Part shown: piece after piece, positions 51,612 to 64,000 of the stretch
Position numbering within the stretch: position 1 is the stretch's first letter
Layout: the number at the start of each line of letters is the position of its first letter
Assembly (NCBI GenBank): GCA_013076295.1
Contig: RQOL01000824.1
Span: forward strand, 3,596,001 to 3,660,000
Origin: Sanderia malayensis
Taxonomy: Eukaryota > Cnidaria > Scyphozoa > Semaeostomeae > Pelagiidae
Reading direction: 5' to 3'
Length of the DNA: 64,000 bases
Notes under the pieces: model-generated
Told to the model about the DNA's origin: nothing
Seen by the model: the letters and a program-made list of their open reading frames with translations, nothing else
Database searches by the model: none
Program-made: the position numbers and the translations under genes

Positions 51612-52320
51612 TATGCTTAATTTTATAAACCGAAAACAAAATAACAGAACCTCCTGGAAATTTGGAGATGTATGGCGTAGATAAATTGGAGAACGGTCCA
51701 TACCGGGGGATGAAAATTAAACTCAATTGATAACAGTAGTGCCGATTGTATTCAAATTTACTAAACATTCGGTTGAATTAGCCGAGCGAATACGCCATTC
51801 AGAATAACAGACGTGCTCTACTTTTTAGTAAATATTAACATATGAATCAACAGCGGCGGTAAACATAATATACCAATTAAACATAAGAACAAGTGCAGAA
51901 AGTATTAAGTACCAGAAGCACAAGGTGAAGTAATAATACGTCGAAGTTTGAAGGCGATAGACTGAATCCCGAAGATAAGGAATAGGATTGGGAGTGCAGG
52001 AGACTCGAACACGCTTACGAACCACGCGTTTTGCGTGTCAGGGTACTTCCTTCGCGAGTTGGTACTTTTTGCAAGACACGATTGAGGGAGTTACTTTTAG
52101 AAACAAATTCATAAATGAATCTTTTGGGAAATTTGATGAGATGTTATTTCCACGTTGAGCGATGAATTGATGAATTGCTGATTGGAAAAAATACAGCATA
52201 TGAGGAGTTTAAGATTGAGCAAAGCTGGCATGAAGACTGACTCAAGATTGGCTTATTGACTGGCCAACATCTGACTCGTAACTGCCCTGAACACAATTTC
52301 ATTTCCAGATCTTACGCAAA

Positions 52321-55300
52321 ATGGGTAAAATATTGGAGGCAAAGCAACGCATGAAACAGGCCCTAACAAAACGACTACGTGAACTGAAAAAGGAATCTGC
52401 ATCTAGTTACTTTCTCGCGGTTGTTCCACGCGTGTTATTCCTAGTACACGCAGTAATTGCAATCCGTTTGCTGAAGAACATCGTGAGAACGAGTAACCCG
52501 GGTGAGAAATTAAACTCAACTCCGCTTTATACTGGAATTATGCTACTGTTTGTCGAGTCACTTTACACGATAGTTGCACGAAGAGGACACGAGAATAAAC
52601 AGTAAGTTTTGTGCGTGTTACTTCTCGTTTGAATTCAAACAGTGAAATATCGATGTTACAAAGCTCTAAAAGAATTGAACATCCTATCCAGTGAATTTTG
52701 AAAACCTAATTCCTTGATCAAATTCATGTATAATTCTCCATCGGCTAAATAAGCTATAAATAGAACAAATAAGGTTTTGGTGTCTTCCAAAGCACATCGA
52801 AATACAACTATATTATTTGATTCCCTTAAACGCATTTTGTTTTCAAAACCTTTCAAAACGAATTTTTCAAAACGAATTTCTCCCGATATTATATCTTGCT
52901 ACGTCTTCTATGTAGCGTTTGGTTTAGTGGATTTCTGTACCTAGCAACACTTGTGCCAACTATTTGGTTGTTGGAGCTGAATTTCTTGCAAAGACGACAG
53001 GCCTCCCGGTATTCAGCTACAGTAAACAGCACTGATATTGCCAGCACAAGCATTGTAGCAACAAGTGCATCACTCAGATATTGGGTAAGTAGCTATCCAC
53101 TTCCTCCAGTGTGCATTTGCGATGAGAAACAGTCAGTGTGACTGCCCGTATACCAGTAACAACGTGTCATTTTTCACGCAGAAATGCATATCAGATGTTG
53201 GCGAATGCGATGTACAGTTTGTCAAGAACTGTGCAGAATTAGGTCTAATAGGAGTGATAATAATTGGGCGTTGGATGTTGCCGCGCGGTGATTTGACGCG
53301 CGATCAATTATCCGCTCTACTTTTGGGCTACATCAATGTCGCTGCAGATATTACAGGTACGCTGGCTATAGATACTCTGATAGCTGTAAGGTGGAAGGCG
53401 CGTTATTGAATCATATGCTTAGCTGTTATCTGATTGAACTTCAAAAGACATGGTTGAAGGTTGATTGATGAATGATTCACTGGTGATTGATCTACGAATG
53501 AACAAATGATGCATGATTTGTTGTTCAAATAATTTGAATGATTGAATGATTGAACGATTGAACGATTGAGTGATTGAACGATTGAGTGATTGAACGATTG
53601 AGCGATTGAATGATTGAATGATTGAACGATTGAGCGATTGAGCGATTGAATGATTGAGCGATTGAGTGATTGAATGATTGAGTGATTGAACGATTGAGCG
53701 ATTGAATGATTGAACGATTGAGCGATTGAGTGATTGAATGATTGAGTGATTGAATGATTGAATGATTGAGCGATTGAATGATTGAGCGATTGAATGATTG
53801 AACGATTGAATGATTGAGTGATTGAACGATTGAGCGATTGAATGATTGAACGATTGAGTGATTGAATGATTGAACGATTGAACGATTGAGTGATTGAATG
53901 ATTGAATGATTGAACGATTGAGTGATTGAATGATTGAGTGATTGAATGATTGAGTGATTGAACGATTGAACGATTGAGTGATTGAATGATTGAGTGATTG
54001 AGCGATTGAGCGATTGAATGATTGAGTGATTGAACGGTTGAGCGATTGAGCGATTGAATGATTGAGTGATTGAATGATTGAGTGATTGAACGATTGAACG
54101 ATTGAGCGATTGAATGATTGAATGATTGAACGATTGAGCGATTGAGCGATTGAATGATTGAACGATTGAGCGATTGAATGATTGAACGATTGAATGATTG
54201 AGTGATTGAATGATTGAACGATTGAGCGATTGAATGATTGAGTGATTGAACGATTGAACGATTGAGCGATTGAGCGATTGAATGATTGAACGGTTGAGCG
54301 ATTGAGCGATTGAATGATTGAACGATTGAGCGATTGAATGATTGAACGATTGAATGATTGAGTGATTGAATGATTGAACGATTGAGCGATTGAATGATTG
54401 AGTGATTGAACGATTGAACGATTGAGCGATTGAATGATTGAATGATTGAACGGTTGAGCGATTGAATGATTGAACGATTGAATGATTGAACGATTGAATG
54501 ATTGAGTGATTGAATGATTGAACGATTGAATGATTGAGTGATTGAACGATTGAATGATTGAATGATTGAACGATTGAGCGATTGAATGATTAAATGATTG
54601 AATGATTGAATGATTGAACGATTGAGCGATTGAATGATTAAATGATTGAATGATTGAATGATTGAACGATTGAATGATTGATTGATTGAATGATTAAATG
54701 ATTTGATTGATTTGAATGATTGATTGATTATACCCTGATCGTTATTTAATAATCATTAATCATTTTGCAGAGTTTATTGGCTTCCACTCAAAGCTAACTG
54801 GTACAAAATACAGTTGGACTGTGGTCATTACAGTTCTGTCCATCTATAGTATTAGCCTACTGCAATTTGTACTGGTTACAACTTCCACAACATACGAATA
54901 CAATGAACAGGAAAAGGAATTGGTAATAACTCTTATACTAATTGATACTTGCATATACTTATAAACATGTTGATAACTAAAACATCGGTAGCTATATCAG
55001 ATTAATACCCAATGTATATCGGAGCCGTGTAACAAGCTAAAGGAAATACTCTCCTGGAGCTGGGGGAAAATTTTACCATGAAAGAGTTCACAGGCAAAGG
55101 ACTCGTTGAGGTTTTACTGTTTATCAAAGAAAGCAACAAAATTCTATAGCATTCCGATTAAGATCTAATTCTATTTCAGATCGCGAGTATCACAAGCGAC
55201 GCGCACAATCTACCGCGCTACCTGCAACCGCACGCCCGCAGATTACGCCGTTCTAGCGTGTCGCGGAACATTGACAGTATGGCGTTGCATGCATTTGCCG

Positions 55301-56335
55301 CGGGACAGCGGTCGGGAAGCCGCAGAGCGAACATATTGAGCGGCAGGAAAATCTCAAAGCATAACACAAGACTGATGACTGGTCAAAATGGTTACGTAAA
55401 AAACGGAGCTATGGAGCCTAATTCTTCTTCAATTAATGAAACTTCGATGGGTAGAGTTGATAAAGGTTACGAAATGAGAAAGTTTGACGCCTCAAAAGAG
55501 TATTCAGTGAAGGGAGAATCTTATGATGAAGTCACGGGAAAGGTGTGGTCTTCTTTTAACGTTGAAAAACAAGATATACATTGATCGAGGACAACTTGCT
55601 TTTTCCTGTAATTAGGCCTACATATAGCTAACAAACATCGGATCTTTGTTTCGTACGCTTAGCAAATGGTCCCTTCAACCTCTTCACAACACAATTTATT
55701 CTAGGTGTAACGGGTCCCCGATATGATAGATGTCCATTTCAAGGTTCATTGTATCAAAATTTTAATAGATCATCAATGCATATTCATTGCCCAAGCGTTG
55801 ACGAAATATTTCTGGTCCTTAGACGCAAGAACAAAAGCCTACAAACAGAAGTGGACGGAGCAACCAAGCTTTGGAAAAATGGACATCGAATGCCATGGTA
55901 TCCCGACGCCTGTATAGATTCAGACAACTGATTATCGAAGAGAACTGGCAGGAACTGTCCAATGCAATTGTAGACCTAAAGTCTGCTGGTTCGAGCCTTG
56001 ACGGACGCAAGGCTCGAGCTGCAAGACAGGGACAACTACCATTTGATGCTTTAGATGAAAAACTCAACAGTCTGTTGAAGGAACAGACTGTTGAGCTTGA
56101 ACAACAAGAGGAAGACAAGATGGCTAAACTTCAGAAGATGATAGAAATGCTGCAAAGCGAAATGGGCGCTACTCTGATTGCCCTATTTTTCCAAGAATGT
56201 CCCTTCCTTGTCACAAGGGTAATGTTCATGTATCAGTTTGATGTGCTGGATAGAGGACTGGTTTTTTACACAATTAAAAATGTTTTCATGCTAATCTTCC
56301 TCAGTTACAAACTGTGGGTGTCTGCGACCGAGTAA
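52321..56335 (+). CDS. TMEM26-family membrane protein 1, six exons
   Basis: Exons 52321-52601, 52916-53084, 53182-53356, 54771-54922, 55180-55542 and 55823-56335 (phases 2,0,1,0,0) give 550 residues; TMEM26 proteins are usually 350-400. Helices include RVLFLVHAVIAIRLL, GIMLLFVESLYTIVARRG, WFSGFLYLATLVPTIWLLEL and a helix before the signature RWMLPRGDLTRDQLSALLLG with NVAADI; WTVVITVLSIYSISLLQFVL follows. Exons 5 and 6 encode a long charged loop with a coiled-coil-like part (KEQTVELEQQEEDKMAKLQK), then FFQECPFLVTRVMFMY and a last helix. The family is multi-pass and of unknown activity. The donor ending exon 5 (GAAAG/GTGTGG) is the weakest join; without it the frame stops at 55584. Intron 3 holds the GATTGARY array. 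A second paralogue lies downstream on the same strand. Confidence 0.82.
53534..54724. repeat. 8-bp GATTGARY array, about 150 units, in TMEM26 intron 3
   Basis: Units are GATTGAAC, GATTGAAT, GATTGAGC and GATTGAGT in irregular order. Only the last two positions vary, and each is essentially two-state. Rare broken units (GGTTGAGC, GATTAAAT) occur, more often at the 3' end. Some multi-unit blocks recur, implying unequal exchange. Confidence 0.97.
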
Positions 56336-59300
56336 CCGAATGATGAGATGAATCTAAATTACTATATTATTGCAATTTTTAGTTCATTGACTGGAAATAG
56401 AATTACCTGCAGTTGAATTAATTTGAGAATTAACTGGTTTGAGCCCATAGCTAGGCATGACAAGGAGCATCAGTGCCTTCTGTGAACTATTTCGAAATAT
56501 AAAAATAAAAAATAAAAATAAAATTCTTGAATGTAAAGCTAAATATTAAAAACGGTATCGGGCTTGACCTGCTATCAAGTCATACACATTTAAAATGTTC
56601 ATCTAATGAAGTTGGTCATCTCGATAGAGGTATTAGCTTGTGTAAAATTACCGGTATGTCTAGGCAGTAATTGTGAGCAAGAATATATCATCGTCATATT
56701 TGTAAACTTGTAAAAGTCTGGGATAAGAAAAATACTGTGCTCTACAAAATGTTGGTTGTTAGAATAAGTGACCTCGCTTTAGAACTGTGTTTGTAGAAAA
56801 CTGGAAGGCTTGCGATGAATGTAAAGCCTTGCAGCATTGCATTCGGAATGGACCAATCATATGGCATGGGTAGAGTTATTTGCTAGCAATAGATGCATTC
56901 TTGAGACGGCAGCAGGTCAACGAATGCGTCAAATCTTTGAGAGATTAATTTCACAACAGAGCTTATTAAAAGCGGTGAAATAGGCAAACCAATTTTAATA
57001 AGAGAGTATTGATAGTGATATCAAACTAAATAGGATGCAATAAAAGTGCTTTGCATATTTGTTTTCCGAGTCATTCTTAGTTCACGCATCCTGATTTCAA
57101 GAAAAATGGCTTCAAAGAAACATTTCAGCTTCGGCAAATATTTGAAATGATCTCTCTCAATTTCTCCTCGCACAACCTACATACGGTGTTATTAAGCATA
57201 TGCAAATACAGCGGTCCTTCCAATATCAATGCAAACCTTTCAGTTATGTAATTCTAGTTATTCCAATGCACGCAGAGCTAAATTTCAAAGCTTGGATTAA
57301 ATACCCGCATTTTAGCTGAGAAAAGTTCGGATAAATTTCAATATGTTCAAATGTCCTAAGGTGCGCGATCAATACGACCGAGAACTAACTCTCTTTTGTA
57401 ATAATCTTTTGTAAATGTATGTATTGTTAAATACATACATTAAGTTACGTAATTTGTGCTAATTACAGTCGAGCCTCGCCATCTCGAACTTGGTTATTTG
57501 GAACAAACGACTCGCTATCTCGAACAGATTCCCATTTCCCTTCGTTCTCTAGTTGGGTGAATTTAGTTCGGATATCTCGAGCTCCCGCTATGTCGAACAA
57601 ATTTTCATTTCCCCTGCCAGTTATAGACAGCAAGAGTCGATTGTGTTCTAAACATTACATGCATGATAATTAGAAGCCGAAGTGAATAGTGGACCGGGTG
57701 CGGAAAACTTTGAGGAATGACCGGCTTTTGTTTCTATTGCAGACAATGGAAACAAAAGCGCTAATAATAACCATGATGCGATTTGCTACCCGGTAAGTAT
57801 TGGAAATGGAAACTAAAAGTTGTTCATCTTAGATATAAAAAAGATCTGATTTGATTTCCAAAGTACTTTATACGAATGAAAGGCCACTAGCAAGAATAAA
57901 ACAATAGAGAAAACCCGTGCAATAAAATTGGACATTCACATTGTAGATTTATTTGAATAAGCATTTTATCTGAATAAAACATTTTATCTGAATAAGTTCT
58001 CTTCCGATAACTAAGTAATGAAAACTGTGCAGTAAAATTTTCTGCTTTCACAATCCACGTGTGGATGTTATAAACTAAAGTAATACCGCCGAAAATTGAG
58101 CGACGAGCGTTTAAGGAGATAGCTCGCACGCAGTAATGAACTTGTTTCTGGGCTAATATACCGTTTGTTGTGGCAGTGAATGCACTTTGCAAAAGCGTTT
58201 ATTTGTAATGACCGGTTCTGTGAAGTACACAGCTTCAGTAAATATGCACACAAGCCATTAGCTTTCACTTACTTACACTTTGCACATAAAATGTAGCTAC
58301 GCAGGTGATTGACAGAGAGTCCACTTTTTAAATTACGCGAGAAGAAAAATTGAGTTCAGCGATGAAATTTTGACAATAGAGGGCAATAACCACAAACAAG
58401 GCCTTCAATAAAAATCATTTGAGAAATGTGACGTGTCAAGAAACTCTATACAATAAGCTAGCGACATTTACAAATACAATAAAATCCTGGAGTATCCAAG
58501 GCGCCTAGAGATTTACTTGGAGCGATTTCGCTAAGCCGAAGGAGTACATTACTTTGAAGCAATTCACGGAAAGAGGACTCCGTTTCTATTGCTGTGAAGT
58601 TGTTTTTATGTAAATGTGATGGTAGTATTTTGTTTCAAGGTTCAAATTTATACAACGCGTGCTGCAGCGAACGAGGTGTCAATTCTAAGAAAATGACTTC
58701 ATTGAAAGTATGATGGAATACAATATCAAGAGGCTTGTGGGAAATCACAATCCCTCGTGGGAGGAGGGGGGAGATGACACACTCGCGGGCTTTTCTGGGC
58801 GGTCAAATTGAAGTTCTGGGGCGGAGAATTGCAGACATTTAACTGGAAATCGCGATAATAAACTTCATAATTAAACAAACCATGTAAGTGAATCGATCTC
58901 ATACTCTTGTTAACTATGACAATTATGTTATTAACTATGACAATTATGTCATGCTGGATAGCGAAGACGGAAGCGAAAAGGAGAAAACATCATTAAATAA
59001 TGATATACGCGTTATTGAGGAAAAAACAATTACAGAGGAGGATACAACACGATAGGTGTCTTTGTCTTGCAAACTAAATTCCCAAGAGCTTGAATAATAC
59101 CACACATTATAGGGCAATGTTTTCACATTGAATTGGGAATTTAACGCTTGATTTGAGAAGCTTCTGTTAATGGTTAACCTCTACGGAGCAATTTCAAAAC
59201 ACGTTTTGTTCAGCCAGAAAGGGTAGAGGTCTTCCAATATCATGGATTGTATGAGCTGTTATATTATGATGCGTTGTTGATTTGCGATCATCAGGGCAAC

Positions 59301-59677
59301 AGAAGAACAAGACTGCGTAAAGCGAATTCGGTTTTAGCAGCGGCCATATAAAGACTAAATTTTGGAAGCTGTTTACTGTATGCTGGATTGGAACTGTTTG
59401 ATTATACCAGAAGATTTTAATCAAGACTATCGATTCGACTGTAGTCAGTCGAATCGATATTTCGCGAGTATTGTTGTCGGAGGAATTTTCATTGAAAGAC
59501 GTCCGTGAACGCGTCGGGAAATCGCATCGATTTCATCCACGTTTGAGAACACAAATTATACTCACAAGTACATAAAGAGTTTTTCAAGGATACAGTCCAT
59601 CCAGTAATCCTCCTCGATCAACCCGAGAACGTTTCAATTCAAAAAAAAGTTTACAATAAAGAGAGCAGTATCCAAAT
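56336..59677. other. Intergenic between the TMEM26 paralogues
   Basis: 3.3 kb without a supported gene. It contains A-rich AAATAAAA runs near 56500-56525 that can serve as the poly(A) region of the upstream gene, and a Tigger-like MITE at 57466-57643. Short frames at 57887-58268 and 58944-59424 (minus) have no recognisable feature. Confidence 0.55.
57466..57643. mobile_element. Tigger/pogo-like MITE, 178 bp
   Basis: The left end CAGTCGAGCCTCGCCATCTC is flanked by TA; the right end complement is CAATCGACTC. Internal TATCTCGAAC and ATCTCGAGC subrepeats occur. It is more decayed than the element at 51429. Confidence 0.75.
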
Positions 59678-62600
59678 ATGATTGAAGCAATTGTTCTCCT
59701 AAAGTCACTGTGGACGCGAATATTATTTTTCGCGCACGGTTTCTTCTCAATCTATCTGGCCTCGATGTATTTTGGAAATTCATTGATTTGGATAATATCA
59801 CTGGGAATGGTGTTCTTGCTGATAGAAATGTTCTACACACTCAAAGTGAGAAAGGGCCAAGAATATAAATAGTGAGTATTTGAATAGATTTCACTGATTT
59901 TACATATTTTATATTTCATATAATATGGTATTAGATAAATAATGAGCTTCAAGCTCAAAAAAACCAAGAAGTCATATGATATATATATCTGGAGTGTGTT
60001 CATCTAGCTGTGGGTAGAATGTGTACTATGAAGCACCAGATGTTTAGTTCTGCAGATTTCATTTCCACTGATTTTAGGTTTAGCCAGTTAAATTCAGCGT
60101 TAATATACTGAGCGACATTTTATCGCAATTATTCAGTTTGAGGCAGTATATTTCGAAGGAAATTTCCAGCAAATAAATCAATAATTTGTTGATAAAAAAA
60201 TGTCACTTGATTTTGCGAGATACCGAAGTCGGAACAATAATCAATTAAAACCAGGTGTTATTATCGTGGACCGGCTTATGCGGAACGCTGTGCGGGCTTG
60301 CGAAAACAATACAACAATTTTTTTAAGAAACCGTAGGGCCATGTTTTCAAAACTTAAGAAACTTTGGTAGGAGATTTCGTGTCACTAAACAACGTAAAAA
60401 ACTTTCTATGTTGTCTAGCGTGTTTAGTTTTGCTTTTTCGTTACATTTTAAAAAATGTTTTAGTCGTTTGCGATTATTTACATTTCTTTTTGCTTCTCCT
60501 GTCCAATTCATACTTGGCAGTGACAATAGATAAAGAGAAGGACAATGAATTGAGGAAGTTTAGGTTCGGGTGTTAAGAAACTTGCTAAGAAACTTTGTGT
60601 ACCATAAACAGGATGAAAGCTTTTAAACTCTGGTACGACAATTTTGCATAGTTTCTTATAAAAAATGGGTGTACTTGACGGAAATAAAGTCCACTTTATG
60701 AAACAATGGCTTTAAACACATATCATTAAATCTATTCCTTACTAACAACTCGCGAAACATTTCAAAAATTCGAAATCTACTTGCCATGTTTTGAAAAAAC
60801 ATCGAAATTCGAGAGGTGAATTGAATGAAAATATATCACAAATTTAACTTACCACTTGCATTGCATGATGGTTTGTTGTGTTTGGCAACATACTTTAAGA
60901 CGGTATTCAAATTGACAACCTGGTAAAACCAATCAGATTCCAAACCTGGAAAATCAATACAGAACTATGGTAAATAAATGACACGGGCATTGAAAATCGT
61001 AAATAAATAAACTGAAATCTCTATAAAACGAAATCCCTCGTATTATAAACAAAACATCCGGTCATTATAGCATGCTTCATTAGAAAATTTACCGCAAAAG
61101 CTCCACCAAGCCACTTTTTATTAAGCATTTTTTTCGAAATGAGATATTCAATGAAGCCCCCCCCCCTATCCACGTTTACCCGCGAATGAACGCTGCACCG
61201 GGTTTAGCATTCATCCACACCAAAACGAAAAATATAAAAATGACAATAATTTATCGAGGACAGTCAGAAATTACATCATAGCTGATCAATGGCGTAGATA
61301 GGACCCCCCTGACCCCTCTCTATCTACGCCACTGTAGCTGATGTATATGTCCTTCCTGGTTCAACATTCTCCTTCTTTGTTTCCAACAGTTTTTGGCCAA
61401 GCGGTTTTCTCTACATCATCACAATAGCTCCGATAATTTGGATATTCGACATGGAAGCCCTTGATCTACTGGAATTTTCAGCAAGTGCCAAGCACAACAA
61501 GGTAAATAAATATAGAATTTCAACATGTTTCTTACTACATGTCTACAAAACCAACTTGTTCCAATAAAGGTCTAGAGAGGTCTCACTGTCTCACGTTTAA
61601 TGCTATACCATTTCAAGGTTTAGCTACATGCCAAATGCAATACAATTTCTTTCTTCCTCAGTTCATGGGCATGTCAAAAGAAGATGTTGCAAGACTGATA
61701 TTCGAACTCGGCTTGATATTTGGCATAATTCTCGGAAGATGGCTGATGCCACGTGGCAAACTAACACGTGATCAATTGTCTGCTCTCCTATTGGGCTACG
61801 TTGGCACTGCAGCTGATATTGTAGGTAAGTAAGGGGGGAGGGAGAGCATCACCTGTGGTGGAGGTAGCTAGAACTACAAGTATAAATCGCAATTTACAAA
61901 ATTTACAAAAATAAATGGGAGCTGTTTGGTCTTGATTAAAGAGAAAGGAGGTACCCCGTAGGCTAAAAATGGGGTTGGGGTGGGGGGGGGGGGGTATATC
62001 ATAAACAAAAATAAGAACTTGAGAAACAAAGTTATAAAAAATAGTAACATTTCATAAATCTATTTTTCAGAGTTGAAAGTCGAAACGGAAATTGAGGAGT
62101 CGGGCAAAGTTCCAATCAAGATGGCAGTTCTGGGGGCCTACACCTGGTCGCTATTCCAGTTCACATTGATGACGACAGCAACACAAAAAGGCAAAGAACA
62201 GGAAGAACAAGAAGCACGCGAGAAAGCGACCAAAAGGATCAGTCTGTCCTTAGGCCATTACAACAAGGTAGTTGCAAATGCGTTTGATGTAACCTTGCCA
62301 CTACCTGAAAAGTCTTTAAAAGTCATTTACATAAAACGCAAAATGATGCATGAAATATATTGTAAAACGTAGCCCAACCTTGTCACATATGGTTTGAATA
62401 TAGATGGCGTGGTGCAAGTGTAGAAAAATTCGGCAATTCTGCATATGTAGACAAAGTCTCTTTACGAAATACACAGCAAGCCTGTCTGAACAGCAAATTA
62501 ATATATTGTTCTTACTTTGATATATTTCTTGTCTTCTTTTCATTGTCAAAACTCCAAGGCAATTATGTAGAAATATCCTTCCTTCTTTCCGCACAACATT

Positions 62601-63572
62601 TGTTTTACATCAGTCAGGCTATAATTTGAAAGCTGCAGTTTTACGCATCGCGATGGCGGTGTGGCATAGATTGCATTTCAAAACACTAATTGTTGGTTTG
62701 CATTGCAGATTGCTCCCGAATCGTCAGCTTCTGGTTTCACAAGAAAAGATTCAGAGAAGCGTCTCACAAGGTCCTCCACCATCTCCGAAAGCAGAGGAAT
62801 GAAAGAAATGACAGCCAAAGAGAAGTACATTGAGTCCATTAAGCGCCAACGTGTTAAAACCATGGACAGCAGCATGCAATACACAAGAAAGAAATATTCA
62901 GCCCCTTCAAAACCCATATCACCACTTGATAAAATGCCGCATAATAATACTAAGTCATTCGATGCAGAGGCTGATAAAAAGACTACGAGAATGAGAAAAC
63001 TGCACGGTGAGCTGTTCCAGATATTAGTGACACTGTTGATGCAGGATGGTCCATTTTTGATACTCAGGTTGGTTCTGCTCATCGAGTTTAAAGTGTCGAC
63101 TGAAATGCATATACTGTTCATGGCAAAGAATGCCATGGTGTGTACATTGCTGGTGTATAGATTATGCATATTGACGTGTCGGGAAGAAAGTGACAATGAG
63201 TTGCAGAAGGAGCAGGCCGCCAGCAAACTGCACAACGTGCAACTGGCTGTGATGGGAGCAAGTATCATGAGGTCGAATGTGGCAGACAAGCAAAGGAAAT
63301 TGAAAAACAACAAACTTGCAAAGAACAACAACAACAACAATATATCAAGGTAAGGATGTGCAGGAATACGACACGAGAAATCAAAACAGCACTTGCACTA
63401 AATGATAAGAAGAAACAATTCAAATAGGATTGAGGAAGATCATTTGCAAAAAGAAAACACCAATTTTTTTACCGAGAACAGCAAAACATCCAAAAGAAAA
63501 TACAAGGTTCGCAATTTAACACAAAAGGCGACAAGTGAAGAAGAACATCTAGCAAATGATGAAAACAGTTGA
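59678..63572 (+). CDS. TMEM26-family membrane protein 2, six exons
   Basis: Exons 59678-59871, 61390-61501, 61662-61824, 62071-62267, 62709-63349 and 63428-63572 (phases 2,0,1,0,2) give 483 residues. It starts MIEAIVLLKSLWTRILFFAH, like TMEM26 proteins, with helix 2 and YTLKVRKGQEY, then FWPSGFLYIITIAPIIWIF. Next come GRWLMPRGKLTRDQLSALLL with GTAADIVEL, and YTWSLFQFTL. A charged loop precedes MQDGPFLILRLVLL, the family's C-terminal helix motif, and MAKNAMVCTLLVYRL. The first four intron phases equal those of the paralogue at 52321. Here loop and C-terminal helices share one exon, where the paralogue has an intron. The last exon is a prediction from a strong donor (CAAG/GTAAGG) and an acceptor (CAAATAG) that keep an open 48-residue tail; without it the protein ends after ISR at 63353. 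Confidence 0.85.
61280..61340. repeat. Short inverted repeat in TMEM26-2 intron 1
   Basis: AGCTGATCAATGGCGTAGAT at the left faces ATCTACGCCACTGTAGCTGA at the right across a CCCCCCTGACCCC spacer. The arms are about 20 bp with a few mismatches. Confidence 0.8.
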
Positions 63573-63784
63573 AAAACAGGGGACACTAAAATCAAGTAGA
63601 AATAGACTACATTATAACTTATTTATAAATAAAAATTTGTTAACCTACAATCACATGAGCAATGCCGTTTAAATTGTTAATAGGACGAAGGATATTATCT
63701 TAACCTTCAAATTGCTTTCGTAGTTTCACAATTAAAGAAGTCGAACAAGTCTTCTAAGGGTGAAAGTTGTTATTTAGCGTGACA

Positions 63785-64000
63785 TACCGTATTTCCTCGA
63801 TTAAACGCCCCCTCGATTAAAAGCCCCCTCGAATAAACGCTCCCTTATGCTACCAGCATTTGCAATAAACGCCCCCCCCCTCGATTAAACGCCCCCTCTT
63901 TGTGCAAAACCATGGTGACTTTCATTTTCTAAGTTGCTGCTCGATAAAGCAAGGCTCAACTAAACCATTTTCTCTTTTCTGCACCCAATGACGGAGCCTG
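63785..64000. mobile_element. End of a CCGTATTTCC-type DNA transposon, cut by window edge
   Basis: TA followed by CCGTATTTCCTCGATTAAAC and repeated ACGCCCCCTCGATTAA / CTCGAATAAACGC subrepeats correspond to the ends of the elements at 13909 and 19342. The other end would lie beyond the window. Confidence 0.75.

Larger units (their letters stand above)
48186..52320. other. Intergenic, small repeats and one MITE
   Basis: No gene is supported in 4.1 kb. It holds a GTT microsatellite (49545-49591), a 22-bp tandem repeat (50719-50798), AAT/GAT-rich microsatellite sequence near 51110-51160, and a Tigger-like MITE (51429-51611). A single B-box-like GTTCGAGTC on the minus strand near 51999 has no tRNA around it. 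Confidence 0.55.

Noticed and set aside
51985..52060. tRNA gene on the minus strand around GTGTTCGAGTCTCC
   Set aside because: Only the T-loop matches; no matching 5' acceptor strand or D-arm is present.
53534..54724. CRISPR-like or clustered-repeat interpretation of the 8-bp array
   Set aside because: There are no spacers, the units are contiguous, and the host is an animal with introns. It is a minisatellite.
55723..55931. Two short plus-strand frames before TMEM26-1 exon 6
   Set aside because: They overlap the predicted exon in other frames. The acceptor CTGGTCCTTAG at 55822 with phase 0 gives a continuous family-like C-terminus.

Overview
The window is animal nuclear DNA. It has AT-rich intergenic sequence, GT-AG introns with conserved phases, a class A GPCR, two TMEM26-family genes, a C1orf50-family gene and several transposon classes (BEL/Pao, MULE, small TA-flanked DNA elements). 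A marine invertebrate, most plausibly a cnidarian, is my inference; nothing in the sequence proves the phylum. All spliced models were joined by eye from splice signals and matching phases.

Layout. 1-3.6 kb: a frameshifted BEL/Pao retrotransposon on the minus strand, whose gag carries 13 copies of a 63-bp repeat. 4.1-4.9 kb: a fragment of a 'HALT-CDTTS' protein family. 5.5-11.8 kb: a four-exon C1orf50 orthologue with an intronless GPCR gene nested in its second intron. 12.6-30.6 kb: a large two-armed structure. Its left arm (12.6-22.1 kb) and right arm (24.7-30.6 kb) are arrays of the same exon-plus-intron cassette in opposite orientations, meeting in a palindrome centred near 23.42 kb. The left arm also holds a near-identical 5.43-kb tandem duplication containing a small DNA transposon whose empty site can be read from neighbouring units. 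31.0-34.4 kb: an apparently intact MULE transposon (PHD-like exon spliced to FLYWCH plus DDE transposase) with GC-rich terminal inverted repeats.

37.1-45.1 kb: a cluster of secreted low-complexity protein genes. Each begins with a signal peptide followed by APIS and an acidic or Gln-rich or repeat region, then a phase-2 intron, then a His/Gly-rich exon. There are three genes (two plus, one minus) and a fourth His/Gly exon in matching phase that could be an alternative last exon. Together they look like a locally expanded extracellular-matrix, adhesive or metal-binding set; that role is inference from composition. 47.3 kb: a small secreted protein.

52.3-63.6 kb: two six-exon TMEM26-like genes in tandem. 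Their first four introns have identical phases (2,0,1,0). The first carries a 1.2-kb array of 8-bp GATTGARY units in intron 3. The window ends in a transposon end related to the element inside the cassette array.
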